Part shown: positions 11,178-21,455 of the stretch, piece after piece
Position numbering within the stretch: the first letter of the stretch is position 1
Layout of the letters: every line of letters starts with the position of its first letter
Origin: Enhygromyxa salina
GTDB lineage: Bacteria > Myxococcota_A > Polyangia > Nannocystales > Nannocystaceae
Length of the DNA: 64,000 nt
Direction of reading: 5' to 3'
Assembly (NCBI RefSeq): GCF_000737335.2
Contig: NZ_JMCC02000002.1
Coordinates: forward strand, 116,690 to 180,689
Position numbers and translations under genes: made by a program
Notes under the pieces: model-generated
Databases searched by the model: none
What the model was told of the DNA's origin: nothing
What the model saw: only the letters and a program-made list of their open reading frames with translations

Positions 11178-12122
11178 TCAGAGCAGCGAGACGATCGCTT
11201 CGACGAGGGACTCGGGCGCCTCCCAGTTCAACAGGTGGCCCTTGCCAGGTATCCATACGTTGCGCGCGTTGGGGATCCGCGCGCCGATCTGCTCCGAGTG
11301 CCAGCGCGGCGTGGTGCGATCGCTATCGCCACAGATCACGACGGTCGGGACGCTGATCTGATCGAGCCGCTCGTAGTCGCTCTCATCAGCGAGCGCGCGG
11401 AGGATCGGCCAGAGGCGGCTGTGTGGCTGGGTCACGAACAGCTCGTTGAAGACTTGGATCACCGCTGGCGAGGGGGTGTCCCCGCACGTCGAGGCACCAA
11501 ACAGCCAGCCGTAGGTTGGCGAGCTGGCGATTCCCTGGATCAATCCAGACTTGATCAGGGGGACCTGCACGCGGTTTTGCGGGGACCCGCGCATGACCTG
11601 GCCAGCGGTCGTGGCTAGGCCGACGAGTCCACGCACACGCTCGACGAGCGAAGGGTGCTCGAGCAGCGCGCGGATGGCCAGGAACCCGCCGGTCGAGTGA
11701 CCGACCAACACGGCGTCTTTGATCTCCAACGCGGCGAAGAGGGCCTCGTAGTCGTCGGCCATCTGGGTCGAGCCGATCCCGTCGGTGCCGATTGTGCTGA
11801 GCCCGTGGCCGCGCAGATCGAAGCCGATACAGCGAAAGCCGAGCTCGAGCAATCGGGTCCAGACCAGGCTCCACTCTCCGAGCGTGAGCCCATAGCCGTG
11901 CGCGAGCACGACCGTGGGTCCCTCGCCCGCGACGACGGCCCGGATCCGTGTGCCGTCGGGCCGCTCGATGAACCGCTGCGTGCCCTCGGGCTCCTTGCTC
12001 AGCACGGCGTGGGAGACCGGGCTGGGCATCGACTGCAGCTCCCGCGCCTTGCGTACGGCGAAGTAGTGGGCGCCTGCGCCAAGTAGACCGACCGCACCGG
12101 CGAGCAGGGGGAGGTGTTTCAT
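11178..12122 (-). CDS. Alpha/beta hydrolase, membrane-anchored or exported
   Basis: The product is 314 aa from the ATG at 12122; an upstream in-frame start at 12191 would add 23 poorly coding residues. A hydrophobic N-terminus (MKHLPLLAGAVGLLGAGAHYF) is a signal anchor or signal peptide. The alpha/beta-hydrolase core is complete: oxyanion HGYG, nucleophile elbow GHSTGG, acid residue in CGDSDRTTP and His in GKGHLLNWE near the C-terminus. An FDLRGHGLS strand-turn is typical of epoxide-hydrolase/haloalkane-dehalogenase-like enzymes. The substrate is unknown; family members cleave esters, epoxides or C-C bonds. It ends against the convergent repeat protein. The gap 10964-11177 holds only short GAGCGA/CCAGTAGCGAG iterations. 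Confidence 0.85.
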   Translation of the reverse strand: MKHLPLLAGAVGLLGAGAHYFAVRKARELQSMPSPVSHAVLSKEPEGTQRFIERPDGTRIRAVVAGEGPTVVLAHGYGLTLGEWSLVWTRLLELGFRCIGFDLRGHGLSTIGTDGIGSTQMADDYEALFAALEIKDAVLVGHSTGGFLAIRALLEHPSLVERVRGLVGLATTAGQVMRGSPQNRVQVPLIKSGLIQGIASSPTYGWLFGASTCGDTPSPAVIQVFNELFVTQPHSRLWPILRALADESDYERLDQISVPTVVICGDSDRTTPRWHSEQIGARIPNARNVWIPGKGHLLNWEAPESLVEAIVSLL

Positions 12123-12203
12123 GGCGAGCAGTGTACTCGTCTCACTGTATGATGGGAAAGTTCGGACATTCTGCGGCGAACTCGTTGTCACTCGGGGGCG
12201 CCA

Positions 12204-13268
12204 TCAGAACACGCCATAGTGGGTAATGAGCTCGCGCAGCGTGGGGTCATCCTCGAAGAATAGCCGGTGCACGCCGTCGTCCTGGAACCGCCGGGCGAGC
12301 CGCGAGACATCACGAAACACCTGCGAGCTGCCGAGCTCGTCCACGCTGAGCCCCCGCAAGTGATCACGCCGCTCGGCATCGTCGAGCACACCGAGGAACG
12401 CGTCGTAGCTGTCGAACAGCGCCCGCGCCGTGTCCGGCTTCACGAGCGGCCGCAGGCAGACCTCGGCGAGCGCGTCCAGCGGGCGGCAGCGGACACGCTG
12501 GAGCATGAAGTTGACCAGCCGCGTGGGGTCTGGGCGGTCATCGTCGCCGATCAGCGTTGACTTGTCGGCGTGAAGTTCGAGCGAGAAGCAAATCAGGAGC
12601 CCGCTGATGTAGATCAGCTTGCGCGACAGGCGGAGCTTCACATTGCGCAGCGCCCAGCCGTCGCTGCGGTGTTTTTGTTTGTCGACAAAGTCGATCGTGA
12701 CGGTTCGCCAGTAGCGGGCGATGTCGTTGAGCAGGACCCGCGGGACCAAGCGGGCAGCGCGGCCGTAGATGAGCCCGCGATCGTCTTCCACGTAGCGCTC
12801 GAGCACCAGCCGCAGCACCCGCTCGTGCGCCTGCGACCGACCAATGGCGGTGGATTCGAGCAGCAGCAAGATCCGCTGGGTGGTGTTGCGGTTGGTGTCG
12901 TCTTGCCCGCCGATCTGATGCAGGATCGGATAGCTCGAGACCATGCTGCCGAACACGCCTGATGGGCCGGGCGCTTTGACGCTGGCGTCTTCGAGGCGTG
13001 TGTACAGCTCGCGGACGGCCCGGTGGTGATCTTTGTCGGTGCGCCCATCGAGCAACAGCGTCCAGTCGAGGTCACTGCCGGAGGTGAGCTCGCCACGAGC
13101 GAGTGAACCAAACGCGACGAATGAGGTGTCCGGCGGAACCGCCGACTGCAGCAACCCGACGAGCCGCTGGTGTTCGACTTGCGAGGCGCTGTGTGCCGCA
13201 CGCAGATGCGGCCAGTCGCAGCCGAGCCGATCCGCGAGCGCCCACAGTGGTGATGAGCTGGGCTCCAC
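12204..13268 (-). CDS. Nucleotidyltransferase-fold (MNT-type) protein
   Basis: The product is 354 aa with a GTG start. An NTase signature GSLARGELTSGSDLDW lies at residues 54-69, with the Gly-Ser pair at 54-55 and metal-binding Asp66 and Asp68; a third Asp is not assigned. The C-terminal two thirds are helical (RNVKLRLSRKLIYISGLLIC at about 205-225) and resemble the helical partner region of DUF294/GlnD-like nucleotidyltransferases. The family transfers nucleotides to small molecules or proteins. Which target is used here cannot be told. It lies upstream of the hydrolase on the same strand with an 80-base gap, so the two may be co-transcribed. A toxin-antitoxin arrangement (MNT/HEPN) was considered, but no small HEPN gene is adjacent. 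Confidence 0.65.
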   Translation of the reverse strand: MEPSSSPLWALADRLGCDWPHLRAAHSASQVEHQRLVGLLQSAVPPDTSFVAFGSLARGELTSGSDLDWTLLLDGRTDKDHHRAVRELYTRLEDASVKAPGPSGVFGSMVSSYPILHQIGGQDDTNRNTTQRILLLLESTAIGRSQAHERVLRLVLERYVEDDRGLIYGRAARLVPRVLLNDIARYWRTVTIDFVDKQKHRSDGWALRNVKLRLSRKLIYISGLLICFSLELHADKSTLIGDDDRPDPTRLVNFMLQRVRCRPLDALAEVCLRPLVKPDTARALFDSYDAFLGVLDDAERRDHLRGLSVDELGSSQVFRDVSRLARRFQDDGVHRLFFEDDPTLRELITHYGVF

Positions 13269-13400
13269 GGCGCGAGACTACCATGCCTGTGACGGGGCGC
13301 GAGGCGGGTTGTGCACGGCTTCGAGCCCTTGGAAGATTGATGCGTGAACCCTGACGGGTACCAGGGCCGACTCCTGGATTGAGCCGCGCTAATTGTGGGT

Positions 13401-13886
13401 CTATTCATGGGGGCAGAATGCGAGGATCTGGGCGAGGTTGGCGGCGAAGTCCTCGCGGTCGACCGTGGCCTCGCCGCGTCGGAGCCGCTCCTGGAACCGC
13501 TTGATGCTGCGGACGAGCGGGTCGACGCCGGCGTCGAGGAGCCGAGCTCCGCGGGCGCTCTCGAACGCGCGCAGGTGAGCGGCGACGTCGATGCGCGCGC
13601 GCTCGAGGGCGATGTAGTTGGGCGGGCTGACGCGTCGAGGATCGGCCTCGTTCGTCCCGTCCTCCCACAGGCAGATGACGCAGGACTCATAGTCGCCGCG
13701 CTCGTCGAGGGTCGGCAGACCGCAGCACGGGCACAGATGCTTGCTGTGGAGGATGTTGCTCGCCGCGAGGGCGTCGTCGACTGCTGCGCGGCGCACGGTG
13801 AATTCGTCGAGCAGCTCGCGCTCGGCCGCGGTCCGTGGTGCTTCGTCACGGCTCGCGTCACCGCGTGGCCTTCGCTTTCTCGCCAT
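13401..13886 (-). CDS. CPCC-family cysteine-rich protein
   Basis: The product is 161 aa. The centre (about residues 48-77) has CPCCGLPTLDERGDYESC followed by VICLWEDG, the hallmark of the Cys_rich_CPCC family: two Cys pairs likely binding one zinc, then an Asn/Pro-rich turn (PRRVSPPNYIALERAR). The remainder is charged helix. No signal peptide, so cytoplasmic. Family members are often found near immunity, SUKH or polymorphic-toxin genes, and a SUKH-containing gene is indeed next on this strand; that link is inference. The gap 13269-13400 presumably holds the promoter of the nucleotidyltransferase gene. Confidence 0.8.
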   Translation of the reverse strand: MARKRRPRGDASRDEAPRTAAERELLDEFTVRRAAVDDALAASNILHSKHLCPCCGLPTLDERGDYESCVICLWEDGTNEADPRRVSPPNYIALERARIDVAAHLRAFESARGARLLDAGVDPLVRSIKRFQERLRRGEATVDREDFAANLAQILAFCPHE

Positions 13887-13947
13887 CGATCACGATGATA
13901 CTCGATGAGGGATCGGCGGCCCGCGTCGGAGCGCAAGCGTGCGCCCG

Positions 13948-14089
13948 TCAGTCTGCGAGGCGCGACAGCCCGAAGCGCTCGACCCACGCAGGCACCGTCA
14001 TGCCCTGGCGATCGACGAAGCACAGGGTGCCAGCCGCAGCGCGAATGCCTGGTCGTGAAGTCGGCACCCGGCGCGGCGTCCACCGAAGC

Positions 14090-14090
<1 letters not shown>
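13948..14090 (-). pseudogene. Short coding-like remnant between CPCC and BRCT-SUKH genes
   Basis: On the minus strand a frame ending with TGA at 13950-13948 reads GTLCFVDRQGMTVPAWVERF followed by GLSRLAD. This looks like a genuine protein C-terminus, but it has no ATG and runs back into the 3' end of the BRCT-SUKH gene in a different frame. A GTG about 37 codons upstream is the only plausible start. It is either a very small gene or what is left of a larger one. Confidence 0.25.
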
Positions 14091-15430
<1,340 letters not shown>

Positions 15431-16564
15431 TTAGCGACCTGGGACCAGAACCATGCCATCGAGCTCGACGCGTGTCGCCCTCAGGTTTTGTTCGAGCAGC
15501 CGGGCGCCACGGCCAAGCTCGTTGCCACGCAGCATCAGCAGGCGCAGCTTGGGCAGCGGCAGCTCGACCAGCCGCTGGACCCCGGCAGCGCTGAGCTCGT
15601 TGCCCTCGAGGTTGAGCGTGTCGAGCTGCCCGAGCTCGAGCTCGGCCAGCCGCGAGATACCGGCGTCACCTATTTTCACGCGGTCGAGGTCCAGGTGCGA
15701 GAGCATTAAGGGGGCCAACGCAGGCACAGCCTCGGCGCCGATCCGGTTGCCGCGCAGACTGAGCGAGCGGATCTTGGGGGTGATGTTGGCGATCGCCGCG
15801 ACGTCGCGGGCCGTGAGCTCGTTGTATCCGAGCTCGAGGGTCTCGAGCGCGACGAAGGCCCGCAGCGGATCGACCATGTCGGGGCCGAGCCCGGCCTTCC
15901 ACAGCCGCAGCGTGGTCAGCTGCGGGGCAAAGGCCGCCCGCGACAGCGCCTGCGTCCCGGCGAGGCCGATCGCGTCCGAGCCGATCTCGAGCGCGCGCAA
16001 CGAGCCCAGGTGCGGGCTGTTGGCGAGCGCCTGGCAGCCGCTCGCGCCGAGCTGGCAGCCGATCCACGCGAGGCTCTGAAGTTGCGCGATCGCGGGGTTG
16101 CTGGCCAGCGTCCGGACGTCAGCGTTGCGCCCGTAACGAAACGAGAGCGTGCGCAGCCGACCGAGAGAGGGTGACGCGTAGAGCTGCTTGTTGGCGCCGT
16201 GTTCTTCGAGCCAGACCACCAGCTCCGTCAGCAGCGGCAGGCGCTCGAACAGGGTCGTTTCGATCTGCGTGAAGTCGAGCGCCGAGATCTCGGCCGCCTC
16301 GACGAAGCCCCGCCGAAACACTGGCTTGGACAGGGGCAGGTCGCCCAGCACCTTTGACTGGTGCGTGCTGATCAGCTGGGCCACGCGGCGGTTGAGGTCC
16401 GGGTCGTCTGGTCGGGTGTGCTGGCTGATCTGGGCGACGATGAGCTCGCCCAGCTCACCCAGCGCGTCGAGGCGATCGCCGGACTCGAGCAGCCAGTCGG
16501 CGTAGACGAGGCGCTCGGCGTCGGATTCGGGCGCGGCCGCGATCGCGTCGAGGAGTGCATCCAT
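15431..16564 (-). CDS. Leucine-rich-repeat protein with N-terminal TIGR02996 domain
   Basis: The product is 377 aa. Residues 1-48 match the TIGR02996 repeat-companion domain (MDALLDAIAAAPESDAERLV followed by YADWLLESGD) found in Gemmata and myxobacteria. The rest is a ribonuclease-inhibitor-like array of roughly eight LRRs of 24-28 residues, e.g. LRALEIGSDAIGLAGTQAL, LETLELGYNELTARDVAAI, IRSLSLRGNRIGAEAVPAL, LDTLNLEGNELSAAGVQRL. No signal peptide or membrane segment. LRR proteins act by protein-protein binding; the partner is unknown. It precedes the BRCT-SUKH gene on the same strand with a 24-base gap, so both probably form one transcript. Confidence 0.85.
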   Translation of the reverse strand: MDALLDAIAAAPESDAERLVYADWLLESGDRLDALGELGELIVAQISQHTRPDDPDLNRRVAQLISTHQSKVLGDLPLSKPVFRRGFVEAAEISALDFTQIETTLFERLPLLTELVVWLEEHGANKQLYASPSLGRLRTLSFRYGRNADVRTLASNPAIAQLQSLAWIGCQLGASGCQALANSPHLGSLRALEIGSDAIGLAGTQALSRAAFAPQLTTLRLWKAGLGPDMVDPLRAFVALETLELGYNELTARDVAAIANITPKIRSLSLRGNRIGAEAVPALAPLMLSHLDLDRVKIGDAGISRLAELELGQLDTLNLEGNELSAAGVQRLVELPLPKLRLLMLRGNELGRGARLLEQNLRATRVELDGMVLVPGR

Positions 16565-16567
16565 GAA

Positions 16568-16690
16568 TTAGCGAGGATGCCCAGGATCAGCGCGCGTGTC
16601 GAAGGCCGTGGCCACGTAGATCAGCCCATCTGGGCCGAACGCGGGCTGCGTGACGGTCGCGTCGTTGACCGGCATCGGTCGCTCACCCTG
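16568..16690 (-). pseudogene. C-terminal scrap of a beta-propeller-type protein
   Basis: The minus-strand frame ending at 16568 reads PVNDATVTQPAFGPDGLIYV followed by ATAFDTRADPGHPR. GPDGLIYVAT is a typical PQQ/NHL beta-propeller blade. It is not preceded by a coherent frame (the upstream part, about 16690-16820, is shadow sequence), so only a fragment remains upstream of the LRR gene. Confidence 0.35.
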
Positions 16691-16821
16691 CGCGGCCGGG
16701 GCCGTGCTCCAAGACGATCGCAATCGGCGGCGAGCGGCGAAACACGCGGCAAGGCTAACACGGCGCGTCGCCGCCAATCGTTTCCATTGGACCGGGTGGG
16801 TCTGCGGGGTACGATGCGGAA

Positions 16822-18333
16822 ATGGCCCGCTCACTCCCCATCGTGACCCTCGCCGTACTGGCCTGTGCCTGCACCGACGTGCCGGCGTCCGAGCAGGGCG
16901 ACGACGACACCACCACCACGAACGACACGGGCGAGACCGGGGACGGAGACGGAGACGGAGACGGCGATGGGGAGCCCGCCTGCACCGGGCCTTGGGAGCT
17001 CGGCCATCCGATCGAGCTGCCGCCACTACCCACCGGTGATCCCGAGGCCGGCTACCAGGCCCTGCTCACCAAGGACTACGTCAGCTGCGGCATCCCGTGG
17101 GCCCTGTTTGGCGTCGCCGAGGGGGTCCTTGGTGTAGAGGAGCCGCTGCCCGGTCGCGAGGGCAAGAACGCCGAGGTCGGCCACGCTTGGAATGTGGTCA
17201 CCAAGTCCGACGGTAGCGAGCTGGTCGTGTCCAATTGCTTGCAGTGCCACGCTGGCTACTTCAACGGCGAGCTGATCGTTGGGCTTGGCAAGTCGTCCGC
17301 CGACTTCACGACCTCGCTGAGCGAGTTCGCCAGTCCGCTGCCGGATCTGCCCGAGACCAGCGAGGCCAACGCCTCTTTCAACAAGTTCAAGGCTCGGGCC
17401 GCCGCGCTTGGGCCCTATTCAGTCATGAAGACGATCGGCGCCAATCCGGCGGTGATGTTTGCGATTGTGCTGTTGTCTCACCGCGACCCGGGCACGCTGG
17501 CCTGGAACGACGAGCCGCTCTACGCGCTCTCGGAGGACTTGATCATTCCCGCCGATCCACCGCCGTGGTGGCGGACCCGCAAGAAGGCCACGAATTTCTC
17601 CAATGGCATGTCGCGTGGGGACCATCGCGGGACCATGGTGCTGGCCTCTTCGCTGTGCACCGACAGCGTCGAGGAGGCCGCCCCGGTGGTCGACTACTTC
17701 GCTGACGTGCAGGCCTACCTCGCGTCGCTCGAGGCGCCTGCCTATCCGTTTCCAATCGACGAGCCGCTCGCCGAGCAGGGCCGCGAGCTGTTCGAGTGCA
17801 ACTGCGCGGGCTGCCACGGCACCTACGCCGACGATCCCTCCGCCGAGACCTTCCCAAACATGCTGATCCCCGCGGATGTGATCGGCACCGATCGAGCCTT
17901 CGTCGATCTCGCCAGCGAGGGCGGGTTCTACAATTACCTGGAGTCGTGGTTCAACGAGTCATTCTACGGAACCATCAGCGAGGTCGTGACCTCGGGCCCG
18001 GTGCCGGGATACACGGCGCCGCCGCTCGATGGGATCTGGGCGACCGCGCCCTATTTTCACAATGGCTCGGTGCCCAGCATCGAGCTGGTCCTGTCGAGCA
18101 GCGCCCGGCCCAGCGCCTGGAAGCGGGTCGACTACGACAGCACCAACTTCGACGAGGACGCGCTCGGCTGGCCGTGGGAGGCCACGTCGTCGCAGGCCGA
18201 CGCCCCAGAGTCCGAGCGCAAGTATATCTATGACACCTCGCTGTTCGGCTACGGAAACGGTGGACACACATTCGGCGACCACCTCAGCGACGCCGAGCGT
18301 GACGCGGTGCTCGAGTATCTCAAGACCTTGTAG
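16822..18333 (+). CDS. Di-haem cytochrome c lipoprotein
   Basis: The product is 503 aa. A lipoprotein-type leader (ending LACAC at about residue 17) is followed by an acidic GDGDGDGDG linker to about residue 50. Two c-type haem sites are present: CLQCH (about 138-142) and CAGCH (about 330-334). The C-terminal part carries PPLDGIWATAPYFHNGSVPS, the signature of RoxA/cytochrome-c-peroxidase-like di-haem proteins, in which this segment shapes the second haem pocket. Met in NGMSRGDHRGT may be an axial ligand. It should sit in the periplasm or on the outer membrane and do electron transfer or peroxide/dioxygen chemistry; the substrate is unknown. Single gene between oppositely oriented units. Confidence 0.85.
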   Translation: MARSLPIVTLAVLACACTDVPASEQGDDDTTTTNDTGETGDGDGDGDGDGEPACTGPWELGHPIELPPLPTGDPEAGYQALLTKDYVSCGIPWALFGVAEGVLGVEEPLPGREGKNAEVGHAWNVVTKSDGSELVVSNCLQCHAGYFNGELIVGLGKSSADFTTSLSEFASPLPDLPETSEANASFNKFKARAAALGPYSVMKTIGANPAVMFAIVLLSHRDPGTLAWNDEPLYALSEDLIIPADPPPWWRTRKKATNFSNGMSRGDHRGTMVLASSLCTDSVEEAAPVVDYFADVQAYLASLEAPAYPFPIDEPLAEQGRELFECNCAGCHGTYADDPSAETFPNMLIPADVIGTDRAFVDLASEGGFYNYLESWFNESFYGTISEVVTSGPVPGYTAPPLDGIWATAPYFHNGSVPSIELVLSSSARPSAWKRVDYDSTNFDEDALGWPWEATSSQADAPESERKYIYDTSLFGYGNGGHTFGDHLSDAERDAVLEYLKTL

Positions 18334-18411
18334 CCTGGTGATGTGGGATCCCGGCGATCAAGGCCGCGGGTCTACAGCCGGCGGCGCTCCGGGAGAAGCC
18401 CATCCGCTGCG

Positions 18412-19032
18412 CTACCCGCCGGAGCTCGGTGCTCCTTCTTTCCCCTTGGACTCGATGAAGGACCGCAGCGTCTCGCTCGAGCCGTCGAAGATGTCGTGAT
18501 CCTACCAACGCGCCGAGGTTCGACGGGAGGTGAGCCTCCGTGCCGTCCCCCGTCGTGATCCCGCCACCCGGGAGCGGGGGAATCGCGCCCAGGACCACCA
18601 TGCCACAGTGCCCCGCGACCATCAGCGAGGTGAGCATCTGGCGTACGCGATCGGCGACTTCCGGGTCAACTCCGATCCGACCTGTCTCCGACCCCAGCCA
18701 CGCCCCGGCCTCCATCTGCGGCCTCAGACGCGCCGCGAGCTCGAGCATCTTGCTTGGCGATCCCGCGTTCGGGCTGCGCAGCTGGACTGGGTCGTCTTCT
18801 CAATCGCGGCGTCGACCTCCCGGTTGCCGGACGGCTCACCCGGCAGGGCCAAGAGCAGCCGCTCCCGGACCGCCAGCAGCTCTTCTCGGAGCTCGAGCGC
18901 GACATCCAGCGCCTTGGCGCGGGCATCCACGGTCCGACGAAGCGCCTCGACAGCGTTCTGATGTGCCAAACAGGCAGGGTCGACGAGGTCCCCGATCTTG
19001 ACGTTCGGGCTGGGGGGCGCTTGGGTGGGCAC
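18412..19032 (-). pseudogene. Frameshifted small gene (unrecognised protein)
   Basis: Three coding-like pieces lie in order on the minus strand but in different frames. The first, from 19032, reads PNVKIGDLVDPACLAHQNAV, then a coiled-coil-like DVALELREELLAVRERLLLA, to EVDAAIE. The second continues as LRSPNAGSPSKMLELAARLR, RIGVDPEVADRVRQMLTSLM and GHCGMVVLGAIPPL to about 18560. The third is DHDIFDGSSETLRSFIESKG ending in a stop at 18414-18412. GGATCACGAC occurs at both sides of the last break, suggesting a small insertion or slippage event. Joined, the product would be near 180 aa, soluble and mostly helical. Sequencing or assembly indels are the alternative to real decay. The rest of 18334-19131 holds nothing else I can identify. 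Confidence 0.5.
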
Positions 19033-19131
19033 GATTGCTCTGCAGACCTCCCGATCAGTACATCAGCACGGAGGGACTCGGGTCAAACTCATTCCCTCGA
19101 AGATGCCCAAGGCGTGAAAGCGTGACCAGTC

Positions 19132-20496
19132 CTACGGCTCGAGCACGCGGCCGAAGAACAGCACGCTCTGGGTCGGGGCGTCGCGGATCATCAACAAGAA
19201 TGGCTTGTCGGCCCGAAACTCCGCCTCCACAAATGGCTCATCGCCGCCGTCCTCGCCAACGACGATCGCGGTGGCGGCCGCGGCCTCGGTGCCGTTCTCG
19301 TCGACCTTGATCACGGTCTTGTGGATGACGTCGGTGATGATCCCGAGGTCGGGGACGATCAGATCGAAGGAGTTATCGTCGCTGAACGGCGATGGCATCC
19401 CAAGTTCGTCGCGCAACAGCACGGAGAGCTCGAAGGCGCTGTCGAGCTCGAAGCGCGGCACGAAGGTGTCGACGGCGGTGTACTCGAGGCTCGCCATCAC
19501 GCTGGCGAGGGTCGGCTGGTCCAGCGCCGCCTCGAAGCTGGCGAAATCGTCTGGAACCACGAACACGAGCTCCAGGGCCCCGCCCCGCAGGGGGGCCGCG
19601 AACGCGCTGTAGCCTTCGCCAGCGCCGTAGCGGCCAAACATGGCGGGATTGTGCATCATGTCGACGTCGACGGTCGACGCATCGAGCCTGGTGAACGGCG
19701 CCTTACCGGTCCAGTCCTCTTCGAATTGCACGTCCCACGGCGCCTTCAGATATAGGGCGTTGACCAACACCATCACCGTGGTGTCCTCGATCACCTGCGG
19801 GGGCAGCAGCGCGGGGATCAGCGTGTTGGTCCGATTCGAGACCCACAGGTTGATGCGCTCGCGCTCGCCTTCGGGGTTGGTCATGAAGTCAGCGAGGCGG
19901 ATGCCCGTGCCGTAGTGGCGGGCGAGCAGATCCAGGTAGTCGGGGTTGATGTCGCCGGCGAGGTGCTCGGACATCCACACGCCGTTGGCGGTCTGCAGCA
20001 CAACCGGATCCAGCATGGCGTCGGGGCTCTCGACGCCTTCGAGGTTGCGGGCCGCGAGCTGCGAGTCGAGCCAGTTGTGGGCGATGTGCTGGCGCTCGTC
20101 GCCAAGCGAGAAGTGCAGGGTTGACTCCATCTCGTCACGGGACTGACCCGTCGTGCCGCCATAGAGCATTCCGAACGCCGCCGAGACGCTGTAGGACGAG
20201 ACCGAGAAGCCCTCGTCGCTCAGGTCAGGGAGCACGCGCAGGGCGTGATAGAAGTCGAGCGCGAGGGCCAGCTGGTCCTCGGCGATCGACGCGATCTCGG
20301 GCTGGGTCGGCTGGGGATCGGGCTCACGCTCGACCTCCGACTGTGCCATTGGCCACTGCGGGTCGCCGTCGCTGTCGCTTTCGCTTTCGGCGGCCTCGTC
20401 GTTGCCGTCGTCGCCCGTGCAGGCGGCGAGCGGTCCGACGCACAGGGCCAGAGTGAGCAGGGGCGAGGCGAGACGAAGCGGCGGGATACGGGTCAC
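19132..20496 (-). CDS. Serpin (serine/cysteine protease inhibitor) lipoprotein
   Basis: The product is 454 aa from a GTG at 20496; longer upstream starts add a poorly coding stretch. A lipoprotein leader (VTRIPPLRLASPLLTLALCV, then PLAAC) and an acidic linker precede a full serpin domain. Serpin hallmarks are MLVNALYLKAPW-like (VLVNALYLKAPWDVQFEEDW), the inhibitory hinge ENGTEAAAATAI, and the C-terminal signature RADKPFLLMIRDAPTQSVLF followed by FGRV. The all-Ala, small-residue hinge predicts real inhibitory loop insertion. Counting from the hinge Gly (P15), the scissile-bond candidate is after Asp in VVGED/GG, but the loop is about 5 residues longer than usual, so P1 is uncertain. It probably sits on the outer surface and protects against proteases, possibly the predator's own secreted enzymes. 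Confidence 0.9.
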   Translation of the reverse strand: MTRIPPLRLASPLLTLALCVGPLAACTGDDGNDEAAESESDSDGDPQWPMAQSEVEREPDPQPTQPEIASIAEDQLALALDFYHALRVLPDLSDEGFSVSSYSVSAAFGMLYGGTTGQSRDEMESTLHFSLGDERQHIAHNWLDSQLAARNLEGVESPDAMLDPVVLQTANGVWMSEHLAGDINPDYLDLLARHYGTGIRLADFMTNPEGERERINLWVSNRTNTLIPALLPPQVIEDTTVMVLVNALYLKAPWDVQFEEDWTGKAPFTRLDASTVDVDMMHNPAMFGRYGAGEGYSAFAAPLRGGALELVFVVPDDFASFEAALDQPTLASVMASLEYTAVDTFVPRFELDSAFELSVLLRDELGMPSPFSDDNSFDLIVPDLGIITDVIHKTVIKVDENGTEAAAATAIVVGEDGGDEPFVEAEFRADKPFLLMIRDAPTQSVLFFGRVLEP

Positions 20497-20670
20497 GCCG
20501 GGTAGGTGCCACAACCGGGGGGAACCGATCACGCAAATCTGCGACTCGCAGGCGTGGCCAACTGACGCCGATGCTCGATCCCCGCGATCGAGTCCGCGGA
20601 CAACGAAGCCGCCTCTGCGCCATAGCCAATCACTTGCCTGTCGGAGTTGCCGCAGGCATGGTACGAGCTG

Positions 20671-21417
20671 ATGCCTGCGTACCTGAGCAAACCACCGCCA
20701 GCGGTCGAGACCCGCGACCCAAGAGGGGACCACGCCAAGCTGCTGCGCACAATCGAAGCGGCCAAGCCGGCAGCCCTGCGCCGCGTCTGGGTCGGCAAGC
20801 GGGCGACCCGACGCGCGCACCTCGAAGGCGTGTTCGAGCACGATGGCGCGCGCTTCCTTCACGTGCCCTGGCTGCGGCAGCCACAGCTGCGGATCCCGCA
20901 GGCGGTCTTCAACGTGCTCGGGGTCGTCGCCGGGGCTGGAGTCGCCGTGGTCTCGTTCGCCCGTGGCCGGTTGATCAGTGCGTTCATTGTCAGCATCGCC
21001 GTCGGCAGCGGGATCATCGGCTACGGCTTCAACCGACGTTCAGCCAGCAGCCGGCGCATCGCCGAGCCCGACGGCGGTCCTGGCCTGCCCGGGTTCATCT
21101 GCCTCGACGATCGTCTGCTGCTGCGCTACCCCGACGCGCTCTACGAGATCCCCCGCGAGCGCATCGCCAAGATCAGCAAGCGTGCCAAGGTCCGGCAGGC
21201 GGGTGAGACGGCGATGGGCGAGTACGACCTGGCGATCGAGTTCGTCGGCGGGGGCGAGCCGCTGATCGTCGCCGAGGTCGTCGATCTCCGGGCCCACGAG
21301 GCCGCAGACTCCGACGAGCGCATGGGCCTGCTCGGCGCTCTGGTCACCTGGCTGGACGAGGTCTGGCTGCGTGGCGGCGATCAGGCCGACGGGGCCCCCC
21401 GATCGCGCTTGGGCTGA
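20671..21417 (+). CDS. Membrane protein of unknown function
   Basis: The product is 248 aa from the ATG at 20671 (a TTG at 20647 would add 8 residues). An N-terminal soluble part of about 75 residues is followed by two hydrophobic segments (about 80-118: QAVFNVLGVVAGAGVAVVSF, then ISAFIVSIAVGSGIIGYGF) and a C-terminal cytoplasmic-type domain with PGFICLDDRLLLRYPDALYE and PRERIAKISKRAKVR, reminiscent of PH-like/bPH2 domains after paired membrane helices. The match is not strong enough to name a family. It is divergent from the serpin. A broken relative of its 3' end is found at about 23968-24034, so the gene once had a paralogue nearby. Confidence 0.65.
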   Translation: MPAYLSKPPPAVETRDPRGDHAKLLRTIEAAKPAALRRVWVGKRATRRAHLEGVFEHDGARFLHVPWLRQPQLRIPQAVFNVLGVVAGAGVAVVSFARGRLISAFIVSIAVGSGIIGYGFNRRSASSRRIAEPDGGPGLPGFICLDDRLLLRYPDALYEIPRERIAKISKRAKVRQAGETAMGEYDLAIEFVGGGEPLIVAEVVDLRAHEAADSDERMGLLGALVTWLDEVWLRGGDQADGAPRSRLG

Positions 21418-21455
21418 GCCGTAGGCCCGCGCTGGTGGTGGGGTAGTCTCGCGCG

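Noticed and set aside
12204..13268. MNT/HEPN toxin-antitoxin module
   Set aside because: The NTase-fold protein is too large for MNT antitoxins and no HEPN gene is adjacent.
13387..13400. tRNA or small RNA in the short gaps of 11-14 kb
   Set aside because: No cloverleaf, anticodon arm or terminator hairpin could be found.
16920..16975. CRISPR-like short repeats at the GACGGA/GATGGT runs (also 50290, 54838, 55950)
   Set aside because: These are in-frame microsatellites coding Gly-Asp linkers of lipoproteins, with no unique spacers.
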